Shown here one piece after another: positions 6,476 through 14,311 of a stretch of 34,784 nt of DNA. Each line of letters begins with the position of its first letter. Within the stretch, counting starts at the first letter, position 1. This stretch comes from an uncultured Bacteroidales bacterium (GTDB lineage: Bacteria; Bacteroidota; Bacteroidia; Bacteroidales; Bacteroidaceae). Location of the stretch: positions 1-34,784 of the forward strand of contig CADBWR010000028.1 in assembly GCA_902798425.1 (NCBI GenBank), read 5' to 3'. Both the position numbers and the translations under genes were made by a program. A model generated the notes under the pieces. It was given only the letters and a program-made list of their open reading frames with translations, was not told the origin of the DNA and did not search any database.

Positions 6476-7918
6476 ATGAAAAAGAATTTTTATTTCCTAC
6501 TCATGGCCGTGCTGGTGTGCGGCCTGAGCCTGAGCGTCACTTCCTGTAAGGATGACGACAAAGACAACAACGGTGGTGGGGAATCAGGTGAAGACCTTGG
6601 TCCTCAGAACGAGCAGAACGAGGCTTCGCTGAAGTTCTGGAGCGTTGTGGGCCAATTGGTTGACATGGACGAATACACTGAAGACTATCAGAATGCAAAC
6701 TTCACGCCGGCTATCGGTTTTGAAGACCCCGACCCCGACAAGGCACAGACACGCATTGTCTATACCAACAGCGCAGAAGCTGCTGCTGAGCGTTTTGCCA
6801 ACCTGGTTGGTGTGAGCGATGTGGACGAAAACACCACCAGCCGCACATGGAGCGACCCCGATGTAGGCACGTTGACTTATACCAAGGTCACCGACGGCAA
6901 AGCATGGGCTACGGTCGATGTTGATATCAAGCAGGTGCCTCAGCTCGGGAGGATTATCTACCGCGATCCGTCGCAGGGCGATGAGAACGGCGGTGTGTCA
7001 GGTGGTAAAATTGCCTACTACCGCTTCGGCGATGTGGTCAGCCGCGAGGTGGAGAACAAGAACGGCAGTATAATCACGGAATACTGGATTTGTGTGCGTC
7101 CCGCTTTCAACCCAGAAGGCAAGGGCGATAGTCATTGGGTCAATGTCGGCCTCCCCCTGCAGCAGAAGAATTTGTGGTATTGGACGTACAAGCCATTCGA
7201 ATACACATACGTATTGCCTACCGGTCTTGGCGAGGACAAGGAGCACATGCAGAACCTGGCTGAGATGCTCTACGCCATCGCGAACCCTGAGTCTTGGTAC
7301 AATACAGTGAAGGCTAACAAAGATAAGAAAAAGTTCAAGTTCTTCCATGATTTCAAAGGCAAAAACCTGGATTATCACAACCAAAAGTTCTGGCAGAATG
7401 TGCAGAATGCCTGGAAAAAAGAAGGCAAATTCGTTTCTGACGAAAATCTTATGTTTAAACTCTTCGGAATGCCCGGATTAAATGATTTCAGTGAGATTGT
7501 AGGTAACCTTTATCTACTCTATAAAGGCTATTCCTGGAAGAAAGGCACTGCCCCAACGTTATTTCAGGCACATTACGAATCAGGTACTGCAGTAACAGAG
7601 GTGAACAACCATCTTGTAAAATATACAGAGGTTAAGAAATCTGTTTACGACCCGAACAACCGCGTGTTCTACATCGACCTTAATTTCAATCCAAGAACTG
7701 TTGTTCTTCCTTATTATAATAATTCGAAGTTCTTCGGCGACAAAAATCCTCGTTATGTCGTGCGTGTAGCCACTGGTGCCAAGTTGTCGTCAACGGGCAA
7801 ATATCCCGACAATACGAAAGCGATTCCTGGCGTTACGGATGTCTATCGCTATTATCGCGACATAGAGAAACCTGCTGATGGTAAGCCGGAAAAAACTGAA
7901 AATATTATTGAACTATAA
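6476..7918 (+). CDS. Uncharacterised lipoprotein, paralog 2
   Basis: This 480-residue lipoprotein (C24, then KDDDKDNNGGG) is a tandem paralog of the gene before it. The signal peptides are almost identical and the blocks KFWSVVGQLV, EDPDPDKA, SDPDVGTLTYTK, YYRFGDVVSREV, ITEYWICVRPAF, TYVLPTGLG, EHMQNLAEML and LLYKGYSW are kept in the same order. The C-terminal third diverges more (for example VFYIDLNFNPRTVVLPYYNN). The 63-base gap repeats the leader found before copy 1, so the duplication included the untranslated leader. A terminator follows at 7975-8006, suggesting a two-gene operon. The function is not recognised; I see no catalytic motif. Confidence 0.85.
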   Translation: MKKNFYFLLMAVLVCGLSLSVTSCKDDDKDNNGGGESGEDLGPQNEQNEASLKFWSVVGQLVDMDEYTEDYQNANFTPAIGFEDPDPDKAQTRIVYTNSAEAAAERFANLVGVSDVDENTTSRTWSDPDVGTLTYTKVTDGKAWATVDVDIKQVPQLGRIIYRDPSQGDENGGVSGGKIAYYRFGDVVSREVENKNGSIITEYWICVRPAFNPEGKGDSHWVNVGLPLQQKNLWYWTYKPFEYTYVLPTGLGEDKEHMQNLAEMLYAIANPESWYNTVKANKDKKKFKFFHDFKGKNLDYHNQKFWQNVQNAWKKEGKFVSDENLMFKLFGMPGLNDFSEIVGNLYLLYKGYSWKKGTAPTLFQAHYESGTAVTEVNNHLVKYTEVKKSVYDPNNRVFYIDLNFNPRTVVLPYYNNSKFFGDKNPRYVVRVATGAKLSSTGKYPDNTKAIPGVTDVYRYYRDIEKPADGKPEKTENIIEL

Positions 7919-7974
7919 TACAGGCGTTAAGGAAGTTAGTCCTTCGATGGTCTACTCCGTAGAGAGCTTATAGT

Positions 7975-8006
7975 AAAACCGCCGAGATGTAAGTCCCGGC
8001 GGTTTT
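7975..8006. terminator. Bidirectional-type intrinsic terminator
   Basis: AAAACCGCCG (7975-7984) pairs perfectly with CGGCGGTTTT (7997-8006) around a 12-base loop. The A-run before and T-run after allow termination in both directions, here after the lipoprotein pair and possibly for the convergent peptidase gene. Confidence 0.8.
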
Positions 8007-8028
8007 CATCCATCTTACCCACCCCCAG

Positions 8029-8048
8029 CCCCTCCCGAATGGGAGGGG
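8029..8048. repeat. GC-rich hairpin CCCCTCCC-GAAT-GGGAGGGG
   Basis: An 8-bp perfect stem with a 4-base loop lies between the terminator and the convergent dipeptidyl peptidase gene. It has no T-run. It resembles short GC-rich intergenic palindromes dispersed in related genomes, but that could not be checked here. Confidence 0.5.
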
Positions 8049-8107
8049 AGTTACATCAGACATCAGACCTGTTTCATGTGGTTGCCCTAACTGTTCTTTT
8101 CTTAGTC

Positions 8108-10267
8108 CTATTTCAGGTTCTCCTTCAGGAAGTTGACACACTGGCGGAACAGGTGGTTGCGCGTGTTGCCACCATAGATGCTGTGGTTGCGGTCGGCATA
8201 CAGTTGCTGACGGAAGTCCTTGTCGGCCTGGATCAGTGCCTCGCAGTATTCGGCGGTATTGCGATAGTGGACATTGTCGTCTGCCAAGCCGTGAACAATC
8301 ATCAGGTTGCCCTGCAGGCTGTTGACGCGCGTCAAGGGATTGTCGTCGTATCCGGCAGGGTTCTCCTGCGGGGTACGCATGAAGCGCTCGGTATAGATGG
8401 TGTCGTAGTAGCGCCAGGTGGTTGGTGGTGCGATGGCTATGCCACAGCAGAAGACGCCCCTACCCTCTGACATGGACATCAGCGTATTGAAACCGCCAAA
8501 GCTCCAGCCCCAGATGGCAATGCGCTTCTTGTCGACATACGACTGCTGACCGAGCCACAGGGCAGCCTCTACCTGGTCGACAGACTCCAGCTGACCGAGT
8601 TTCAGATAGGTACACTTCTCGAAGTCGGCACCACGGCCTCCAGTGCCACGATTGTCGATGCAGACGCAGATGAAGCCCTGCTCACAGAGATACTGCTCGA
8701 GGGCAGCACCCTGACCGGCCATACCGACGCCCCAGCTGTCCTTGACCTGCTGGCTGCCTGGGCCACCATACTGATACATCACTACGGGATATTGCTTATT
8801 GGCACTGAAGTCGGCAGGCTTCACCATCCAACCGTTGAGAGTAACGCCCTCGGAGGTGGTCAGCGTGAACAACTCACGTTCGCCCATCTTGTAGTTCTTC
8901 AGCTGCTCACGGAGCGCCTTGTTGTCGACAAGTGTCTCGACCTTCTTACCTTTATTAGTATAGATGGTGCAGACGTAGGGGGTATTGATGTTGCTCCACG
9001 TATTGAGGAAGTACTGGAAATTCTTGCTGAAGACGGCACTGTTCCAGCCCGCCTTCTTCGTCAGACACTCGCGCTTGCCATTCTCATAGGCCACCCATAC
9101 GCGCTGGTCGGTAGCACCATTCTCGTGAGAGGCGTAATAGACAGCACCCGTCTGCTCGTCGTAGCCATAGACGTCGCTGACCTCGTAGTCGCCCTTGTCG
9201 ACCTGGCGCAGCAGCTGACCGTTGAAGTTATAGAGGTAGAGGTGCATGTTGCCGTCGCGGTCGCTGGGCAACAGGATGTGACGCTTGCTGATGATGGTAT
9301 TGGTGTAGGTTTCCTCACGGACATACTTGTCGACCTTGTCCTCTACCGCCAGCTTGCTGACGGTGGTCAGCGGATTGGCCATATAGATGCGCAGGCAGTC
9401 CTGATGGCGGTTCAGCGTGAAGACGGCAATCTGCGACGAGTCGCTGGTAGCCTCCAAGCGCGACACGTAGCCATCCTTCTCGATGGGCACCTGCAACTGG
9501 CGGGTCTGACGGCTGGGCACGTCGTAGCTCCAGACAGAGACAGTAGAGTTCTGTTCACCAGCAACGGGGTACTTATAGCTGAAGCCGCCCTTGGTCAAGG
9601 GGATGAAGCACTCGTTGACGGCACGCTCGTCGTAGCGCAGCCAGACAATCTGACGGCTGTCGGCACTGAACACCATGGCACGGTTCTGCGAGAACTCCTC
9701 TTCGTTGACCCAGTCGGGGATGCCGTTGATGACCTGGTTCTTCTTGCCATCCTTGGTGACCTGCATCTCGGCATTGTCGTACAACAGTTTGACAATGAAG
9801 ATATTGCCATCGCGAACGAAGGCTATCTGAACACCATCGGGCGAGAACAGTGGGGTCTGCTGCGGACCATTCTTCGACAGGGGTACGATGCGGTTGTTAT
9901 GGATGGTGTAGATATAGTAGTTGGCGGTAAACGAGCGGCGATAGATGCGCCGTGTCTTGGTCTGTATCAGGATGCGCTTGCCGTCGGGACTCATGATGTA
10001 GCCATCGATGTCGCTGAGCTTGTCGCCCTTGACGGTAGCCACGTCAAACAGCGTGGCAACTTTCTTGCCCGTCTTAAACGAATACTGCACAATGCGGCGG
10101 CCGTCGCTGCTCAGCTGGGCATAGCTCTCGCCATCGGCCAGGGGCTGCACGTCACTCACCGTCTCACCACGGAACAGGCCGCGGGTAATCTCTTTCAAAT
10201 CCAGTTTCTTAGCGTCTACGGCCACCACAACCAGCAGTGCCAACGCCATGAATAATACTTTCTTCAT
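8108..10267 (-). CDS. Dipeptidyl peptidase IV-type S9 peptidase
   Basis: This exported serine exopeptidase would release X-Pro or X-Ala dipeptides from peptide N-termini. The 719-residue precursor starts with a signal peptide (MKKVLFMALALLVVVAVDAKK). The N-terminal ~470 residues form the beta-propeller (DPPIV_N) with the amino-terminus-binding glutamates in DWVNEEEF. The C-terminal alpha/beta hydrolase has GWSFGG with S589, the Asp in GLADDN (D663) and the His in DRNHS (H695), so the triad is complete. The length matches Bacteroidetes DPP IV (about 720). It has its own promoter and is transcribed toward the convergent lipoprotein pair. Likely periplasmic peptide degradation; tripeptidyl-peptidase activity cannot be ruled out. 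Confidence 0.93.
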   Translation of the reverse strand: MKKVLFMALALLVVVAVDAKKLDLKEITRGLFRGETVSDVQPLADGESYAQLSSDGRRIVQYSFKTGKKVATLFDVATVKGDKLSDIDGYIMSPDGKRILIQTKTRRIYRRSFTANYYIYTIHNNRIVPLSKNGPQQTPLFSPDGVQIAFVRDGNIFIVKLLYDNAEMQVTKDGKKNQVINGIPDWVNEEEFSQNRAMVFSADSRQIVWLRYDERAVNECFIPLTKGGFSYKYPVAGEQNSTVSVWSYDVPSRQTRQLQVPIEKDGYVSRLEATSDSSQIAVFTLNRHQDCLRIYMANPLTTVSKLAVEDKVDKYVREETYTNTIISKRHILLPSDRDGNMHLYLYNFNGQLLRQVDKGDYEVSDVYGYDEQTGAVYYASHENGATDQRVWVAYENGKRECLTKKAGWNSAVFSKNFQYFLNTWSNINTPYVCTIYTNKGKKVETLVDNKALREQLKNYKMGERELFTLTTSEGVTLNGWMVKPADFSANKQYPVVMYQYGGPGSQQVKDSWGVGMAGQGAALEQYLCEQGFICVCIDNRGTGGRGADFEKCTYLKLGQLESVDQVEAALWLGQQSYVDKKRIAIWGWSFGGFNTLMSMSEGRGVFCCGIAIAPPTTWRYYDTIYTERFMRTPQENPAGYDDNPLTRVNSLQGNLMIVHGLADDNVHYRNTAEYCEALIQADKDFRQQLYADRNHSIYGGNTRNHLFRQCVNFLKENLK

Positions 10268-10292
10268 TGTCTTGATAATTTAACAACCGACA

Positions 10293-10324
10293 AAGATAGG
10301 CATTATATTCGACATAGCCAAAAT
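10293..10324 (-). promoter_or_regulatory. Promoter of the DPP IV gene (-33 and -7)
   Basis: On the minus strand TTTG (10324-10321) is followed after 20 bases by TATCTTTG (10300-10293), a textbook Bacteroidetes sigma-ABfr arrangement. It lies 25 bases before the start codon. Confidence 0.75.
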
Positions 10325-10334
10325 TATGACGCAA

Positions 10335-10370
10335 AAAAATGTGGGCACCGTCTCAAGGCAGTGCCCACAA
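10335..10370 (-). terminator. Intrinsic terminator of the four-lipoprotein operon
   Basis: GTGGGCAC (10343-10350) pairs with GTGCCCAC (10363-10370). On the minus strand the stem is followed by a run of seven Ts (plus-strand A-run 10335-10341). It closes the leftward operon that ends at 10422, just before the promoter of the DPP IV gene. Confidence 0.85.
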
Positions 10371-10421
10371 CCTACTTTTCAGTAGAGAGTCTTTACGAAA
10401 AGGTTAGCTTTGAATTATAAT

Positions 10422-10871
10422 TCATTTCTTGGCAAATTCAACATTCCTTAACGACCATCCGTTGGAATCATCTTCACCAGAGATATAGAGTTTATCGTTT
10501 TCCAATCTGTAGGTATACTCAAAATGGTCATCCTGGATGAAAGTCTCTTTATCACCAGTAACTCTCTCGAATGTAGTAAAGTATACATTAAGCGTCTGAC
10601 CATTAATCTGATAGGTACCAATACGGTTGTAACCATTGTGCATACCGCCACCAGCAGAATACATCCTATATTCCAAGGTTACGTTTTTATCATCTTTAAT
10701 TGTTAAAGCATATTTGACAGTGGTGCCATCCTGACTAGACTGTTGCCCTTCCCATCGTCCGAACAACGGGTTGTTATCACGTGGCTTGTCATCGTTATCG
10801 TCGCCACATGCAGTCAGCGTAAACGCTGCAACGAAAAGGCTAGCAAGAAGCCAAAAATTCAGTTTCTTCAT
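10422..10871 (-). CDS. Small lipoprotein, lipocalin-like (4th gene of operon)
   Basis: This lipoprotein of about 149 residues has the signal MKKLNFWLLASLFVAAFTLTAC (C22) followed by GDDNDDKP. The body resembles short Bacteroidales lipocalin-like domains: an opening PLFGRWEG, then strands such as YALTIKDDKNVTLEYRMYS, RIGTYQINGQTLNVYF and YTYRLENDKLYISGED. The ATG at 10871 is preferred over the preceding GTG because it aligns with the other three operon members. It starts 11 bases after the stop of the gene before it and is followed by the operon terminator. The ligand or role is unknown. Confidence 0.82.
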   Translation of the reverse strand: MKKLNFWLLASLFVAAFTLTACGDDNDDKPRDNNPLFGRWEGQQSSQDGTTVKYALTIKDDKNVTLEYRMYSAGGGMHNGYNRIGTYQINGQTLNVYFTTFERVTGDKETFIQDDHFEYTYRLENDKLYISGEDDSNGWSLRNVEFAKK

Positions 10872-10882
10872 CACACTATGTT

Positions 10883-11731
10883 TTAGATTTCTACTTCAGT
10901 GGCATTGTTCCAGGTGTTCAGCAAATCACCCTTGATGCGAGTCAAGTGCATTTCTTCATCTCCCATCCATATTGTCATTTCGTCACCATTTATTACGTAT
11001 GAACCGGTTCTCTTCACTCCTTCACCAGAGGTCAAGGTGAAATCACAGCCATCCACTGTCAAGGTATAGGAATGGCGGGTGAATTTTTCCCAACGGCCGT
11101 TTTCGATAATTTCGGTACTCCACACCAGATTGCCCCAGTTGGCTTTTCCGTTTTCGTAAACCCAGGTCATATAGATCTTGTCGTCAGGAGATGAATTTTC
11201 AGTTTCATACCACTTGGTACCTATTAGCGACTCAGTAGGATTTACTTTAGGTGTACGGTCTTTCTTGTAATAAACAATAGAGCGGTTTGCAAACTCACTG
11301 TCTGCTTGGTTACCAGAAACGACGAATTTCATCGTCATATCGGCTTCTACCGTCCAGTATTCCTGATCCAGAATGCTCCATGTTGCATCCAGCGTTTCAG
11401 GATCCATATTGCCATAGCCTAAACCATAACCCGTGTGTGGTTCACGAGAAGTACGGCCCTTAGTAATATGAAGCTTCATGACGCCCGACTGATAGGTATA
11501 GGTTCCCGAATACTTTTGTCCCCAAGCACCGATAATCAGATCAAACTCATTATTTCTGATAATCATAGCACCTGCAATGTTATTGTTATCATTGCCCATA
11601 TACCAATACCAATTACCCTGGATATCAGAACCAGAAGGTGGTGGGGTATCATCACCATCACTACCACATGCAGCCAGCGTAAACGCTGCTACGAAAAGGC
11701 TTGCAAGAAGCCAAAGATTCAGTTTCTTCAT
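10883..11731 (-). CDS. Lipoprotein with two lipocalin-like halves (3rd gene of operon)
   Basis: The precursor of about 282 residues has the operon's common signal (C22, then GSDGDD). The body seems to hold two related beta-rich units: an N-terminal one beginning IQGNWYWYMGND and ending before about residue 145, and a C-terminal one beginning SLIGTKWYETEN and ending near HLTRIKGD. Each has the G-x-W opening typical of lipocalin-like domains and a late GTYTY/GSYVI strand. I start at 11731 because the shared MKKLN start is there; an upstream in-frame ATG at 11770 would add 13 residues before the signal peptide. Function unknown, surface location likely. Confidence 0.82.
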   Translation of the reverse strand: MKKLNLWLLASLFVAAFTLAACGSDGDDTPPPSGSDIQGNWYWYMGNDNNNIAGAMIIRNNEFDLIIGAWGQKYSGTYTYQSGVMKLHITKGRTSREPHTGYGLGYGNMDPETLDATWSILDQEYWTVEADMTMKFVVSGNQADSEFANRSIVYYKKDRTPKVNPTESLIGTKWYETENSSPDDKIYMTWVYENGKANWGNLVWSTEIIENGRWEKFTRHSYTLTVDGCDFTLTSGEGVKRTGSYVINGDEMTIWMGDEEMHLTRIKGDLLNTWNNATEVEI

Positions 11732-11810
11732 AATTCCTGTTTTGCTTAACTTTTTTACAGTCCCTATCACTTCAAATTAGAATTTTAGCATCGTATTGTC
11801 GGGAAGGGAA

Positions 11811-12329
11811 TTAATTAGGATAGTAAATTGTGCCTGTCTGCTTAACATCTGCCCTGAAAGTGCAGTTGACAGTTTCTTGCGAGTTAACCTTGGTGCCGTT
11901 ACCCGAGCCCTCAATATGGAAGTAGAGTATGCCCTTCTCATAGCGGCATTTTGTGGCTTTAAACTCGCCACCCACACGACTATATTCTAACGCAACAGCC
12001 TGTGATGTCGGATCCAAGGCTCTTTGGTCTATGAGTTCAATGTCGCCCGTTCCATTGCCTGTCTTGAAGTTACATTCCAGATGAACATCACAGGGACCAT
12101 CAAAGAAGGTGAAACTATTCTCCTCAGAAGACATCGGATTAAGGGCATTGCCGCCAATGCCTACGATTTCAATTTCAATTGTCTTGCCATCAGGGAACGT
12201 GGCATAGAGAACATTGGTTTTAAGGTTGGTGGGAGCTGGATCATCACCATCACCATCACTACCACAAGCACTCAGCGTAAACGCTGCTACGAAAAGGCTA
12301 AGGAAAAGCCAAAGATTCAGTTTTTTCAT
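11811..12329 (-). CDS. Small lipoprotein of unknown fold (2nd gene of operon)
   Basis: The precursor of about 172 residues has the common signal MKKLNLWLFLSLFVAAFTLSAC (C22) followed by GSDGDGDDP. The mature part is unlike its neighbours: it begins TNLKTNVLYATFPDGKTIEIEIVG and contains FTFFDGPCDVHLECNF, RALDPTSQAVALEY and a final VNCTFRADVKQTGTIYY, which suggests a beta-sandwich. Four cysteines besides C22 (in PCDV, LECN, TKCR and NCTF) could form disulfides. The start at 12329 follows the common MKKLN alignment rather than the upstream ATG at 12353. I do not recognise the family. Confidence 0.8.
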   Translation of the reverse strand: MKKLNLWLFLSLFVAAFTLSACGSDGDGDDPAPTNLKTNVLYATFPDGKTIEIEIVGIGGNALNPMSSEENSFTFFDGPCDVHLECNFKTGNGTGDIELIDQRALDPTSQAVALEYSRVGGEFKATKCRYEKGILYFHIEGSGNGTKVNSQETVNCTFRADVKQTGTIYYPN

Positions 12330-12364
12330 AATGATACGTTTTTTATTATACAAATGTTATTAGG

Positions 12365-12964
12365 TTATTTCTTATTCAGTTTGAAGACGTCCTTGTTGAT
12401 TCTTACAGTCAAGTCCGTCTTGGTAAAACCAGCAACCGGCCACTTCTTCAAATAGTCACCGCCTCCACTGTTCTGTTCTCGTTCGACACCACTTTTTACC
12501 GTTGCTTCAGGAGTTTCATACCACTCAGTGCACTCCATGGTCTCAGGATTATAATCTAAATAGACCGTATAATACGGATCATTGATCGTCTTAGCCGTGA
12601 GGTAGTAGGAAGCCCACATCTTCTTTGGTGTAAGGATGAGCGCGTCGTCCTTGTATTCCCAAGTGCCCTGTTCTTTATTGCCTACAGTCTTCAGGCTCAT
12701 ATCCTGATCATTGATAGTTCCGACTATTTGATGAGTATGCCATGCGGTATAGTTCTTACCATCAAACTGAACGCGCCAACGCTGATAGTAGCCCTGGGCG
12801 AAGTCGTGCTCCACACTGCCGTCCCAAATGCCCTTCAAGTTGGATTCAGTAACGGCAAGGGACTCATCTTTAGGAGGATTGTCGTCTTTATCATCACCAC
12901 AAGCACTCAGCGTAAACGCTGCTACGAAAAGGCTAAGGAATAGCCAAGGGTTTAGTTTCTTCAT
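12365..12964 (-). CDS. Small lipoprotein, lipocalin-like (1st gene of operon)
   Basis: The 199-residue precursor has the common signal MKKLNPWLFLSLFVAAFTLSAC (C22) followed by GDDKDDNPPKDE. The body opens with ESNLKGIWDGSVEHD, and GTWEYKDDALILTPKK is the strand pair typical of Bacteroidales lipocalin-like lipoproteins. It is the promoter-proximal gene of the leftward four-gene operon and is divergent from the AraC-type regulator at 13169, which is the most likely controller. The tail KTDLTVRINKDVFKLNKK is basic. The ligand is unknown. Confidence 0.82.
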   Translation of the reverse strand: MKKLNPWLFLSLFVAAFTLSACGDDKDDNPPKDESLAVTESNLKGIWDGSVEHDFAQGYYQRWRVQFDGKNYTAWHTHQIVGTINDQDMSLKTVGNKEQGTWEYKDDALILTPKKMWASYYLTAKTINDPYYTVYLDYNPETMECTEWYETPEATVKSGVEREQNSGGGDYLKKWPVAGFTKTDLTVRINKDVFKLNKK

Positions 12965-13028
12965 AATGATTAGGTGTTTAGTTTAACCTTAATTTATTAA
13001 TATAGTTTAAAATCGAGCTTTGATAATG

Positions 13029-13036
13029 CAAAATTA
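13029..13036 (-). promoter_or_regulatory. Candidate -7 box of the lipoprotein operon
   Basis: Minus-strand TAATTTTG fits TAnnTTTG and gives a leader of about 60 bases before the start at 12964. No good -33 match is found at 19-21 bases, consistent with activator dependence; the AraC-like repeats at 13062-13116 lie just upstream. Confidence 0.4.
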
Positions 13037-13061
13037 AATAATCGAAACAAATTCAACGTAA

Positions 13062-13116
13062 CAAAATTGCAAAACATCGTCTTAAAAATGCAAAATCTGT
13101 GTCCCAAAATTACAAT
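13062..13116. promoter_or_regulatory. Three phased AraC-like half-sites between divergent genes
   Basis: CAAAATTGC (13062), TAAAAATGC (13083) and CAAAATTAC (13105) recur at 21- and 22-bp spacing, the first two followed by AAAA. They lie between the leftward lipoprotein operon promoter and the regulator promoter. The motif resembles TCAAAATTAGCAA upstream of the lipoprotein pair at 4904. Binding by the adjacent regulator is inferred. Confidence 0.5.
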
Positions 13117-13129
13117 TATAGGGAATTGT

Positions 13130-13160
13130 TTTGGTTTTTACAGATTATTACGTATCTTTG
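13130..13160 (+). promoter_or_regulatory. Promoter of the AraC-type regulator
   Basis: TTTG at 13130-13133 and TATCTTTG at 13153-13160 are separated by 19 bases. The ATG at 13169 is only 8 bases beyond the -7 box, so the transcript would be almost leaderless. Confidence 0.65.
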
Positions 13161-13168
13161 CAACGAAT

Positions 13169-14311
13169 ATGATATACTTGCTATTCACTTCACTGCCATT
13201 TCTGGTAAGCGTAGTCATGGTTGCCCAGCTGACACTTACCTACAGACGACGCACTAACAAGGCTATACGTTGGCTGCTACTGTGGGCCATAGCTACCCTG
13301 CTGCTGTATGCATGCCACTTCGTATACTTCAACCATCATATTGGACTGATACCCTTTACGGACACCGTCTACGTGACGACGAACTTGCTGGTATATCCCT
13401 TATTCCTTATATATATCAGCGCCACCACAGACAGGACACCTCTATACAGAGACAAGAGTTTTCTGTTGACTGCATTCGGCATACCCCTTGTAGCATGCAT
13501 CACAGTTGGCATGCTCTATGCCTTGATGGACAACCAGCAGGAGGTAGAGTTCATCAACAGCTATCTGTATCACGGCCACGACCCGCAGCTGAACGGACTG
13601 CCACTCATTCAGACTTGGGTACACATTGTCTGTCATGCCATCTTTGCCATTCAAGTAGTAGTGGTCGTTGTCAGCGGCATACGGCGCATCAGACGCTTTA
13701 ACAATATGGTACAGCAGCTGTATGCCGATACGGAGAATAAGGAGATGGAGGAGATTCCTACCATCCTCATACTCTTCATCGTCACCTCTCTATTCTCGGC
13801 AGTAGTCAACTTCATAGGTCGGCAGCTGTTTGTTGACACCATTATCCTCGGCATTCCCTCGCTGGCTTTCTCAGCGCTCATTTTCTCGCTGTCGTGGGTT
13901 GGCATGCAACAGAACTTCACCATCCACGACATTCCCGAGGAACAGGAGAAAGATACAGAAACCACCATTGAGGAAAACACACCTGCCACACCCAGCAAGA
14001 CCAACATCATGATTTACGAGAAGTTGGAGGAAATGATGAACGAGCAGCAGTTCTATCTGAAGACCAACCTACTACTGAACGACGTTGCCAAACAGCTGGG
14101 TACCAACCGTACTTACTTGCTACAGGCACTCAGCGTATGTGCACACATGACTTTCAAGGAATACATCAACCGCAAGCGCATAGCACATGCTGAACAACTG
14201 ATGGCCGAGAACCCTCAGGTGTCCAAAGCAGAAATTGCCACGCTGTCTGGCTACAACAGCATGTCGTCATTCTATCGCAACTATAGCCAGTATCGCTCAG
14301 CAAACAAATAA
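13169..14311 (+). CDS. Membrane-anchored AraC-family transcriptional regulator
   Basis: The protein has about 380 residues. The first ~240 hold six or seven hydrophobic helices, among them MIYLLFTSLPFLVSVVMVAQL, WLLLWAIATLLLYACHFVYF, LLTAFGIPLVACITVGMLYAL, TWVHIVCHAIFAIQVVVVVV, ILILFIVTSLFSAVVNFIG and LGIPSLAFSALIFSLSWVG. The last ~100 are an AraC/XylS double helix-turn-helix: LLLNDVAKQLGTNRTYLLQAL, then FKEYINRKRIAHAEQLM and VSKAEIATLSGYNSMSSFYRNY. Such membrane-tethered AraC regulators are frequent in Bacteroidales, and the membrane part presumably senses a signal. I start at 13169 because an upstream in-frame ATG at 13067 lies before the promoter. It is divergent from the small-lipoprotein operon, its likely target. 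Its stop directly abuts that of the convergent phosphatase gene. Confidence 0.88.
   Translation: MIYLLFTSLPFLVSVVMVAQLTLTYRRRTNKAIRWLLLWAIATLLLYACHFVYFNHHIGLIPFTDTVYVTTNLLVYPLFLIYISATTDRTPLYRDKSFLLTAFGIPLVACITVGMLYALMDNQQEVEFINSYLYHGHDPQLNGLPLIQTWVHIVCHAIFAIQVVVVVVSGIRRIRRFNNMVQQLYADTENKEMEEIPTILILFIVTSLFSAVVNFIGRQLFVDTIILGIPSLAFSALIFSLSWVGMQQNFTIHDIPEEQEKDTETTIEENTPATPSKTNIMIYEKLEEMMNEQQFYLKTNLLLNDVAKQLGTNRTYLLQALSVCAHMTFKEYINRKRIAHAEQLMAENPQVSKAEIATLSGYNSMSSFYRNYSQYRSANK

Noticed and set aside
8792-10255. 487-codon plus-strand frame opposite the DPP IV gene
   Set aside because: The minus strand encodes a full catalytic triad and signal peptide. The long antisense frame is a codon-bias effect; it is rich in Val/Leu/Asp with no known domain.
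13067-13168. N-terminal extension of the AraC-type regulator from the ATG at 13067
   Set aside because: The promoter (TTTG/TATCTTTG at 13130-13160) lies within the extension, and the AraC-like repeats overlap it.
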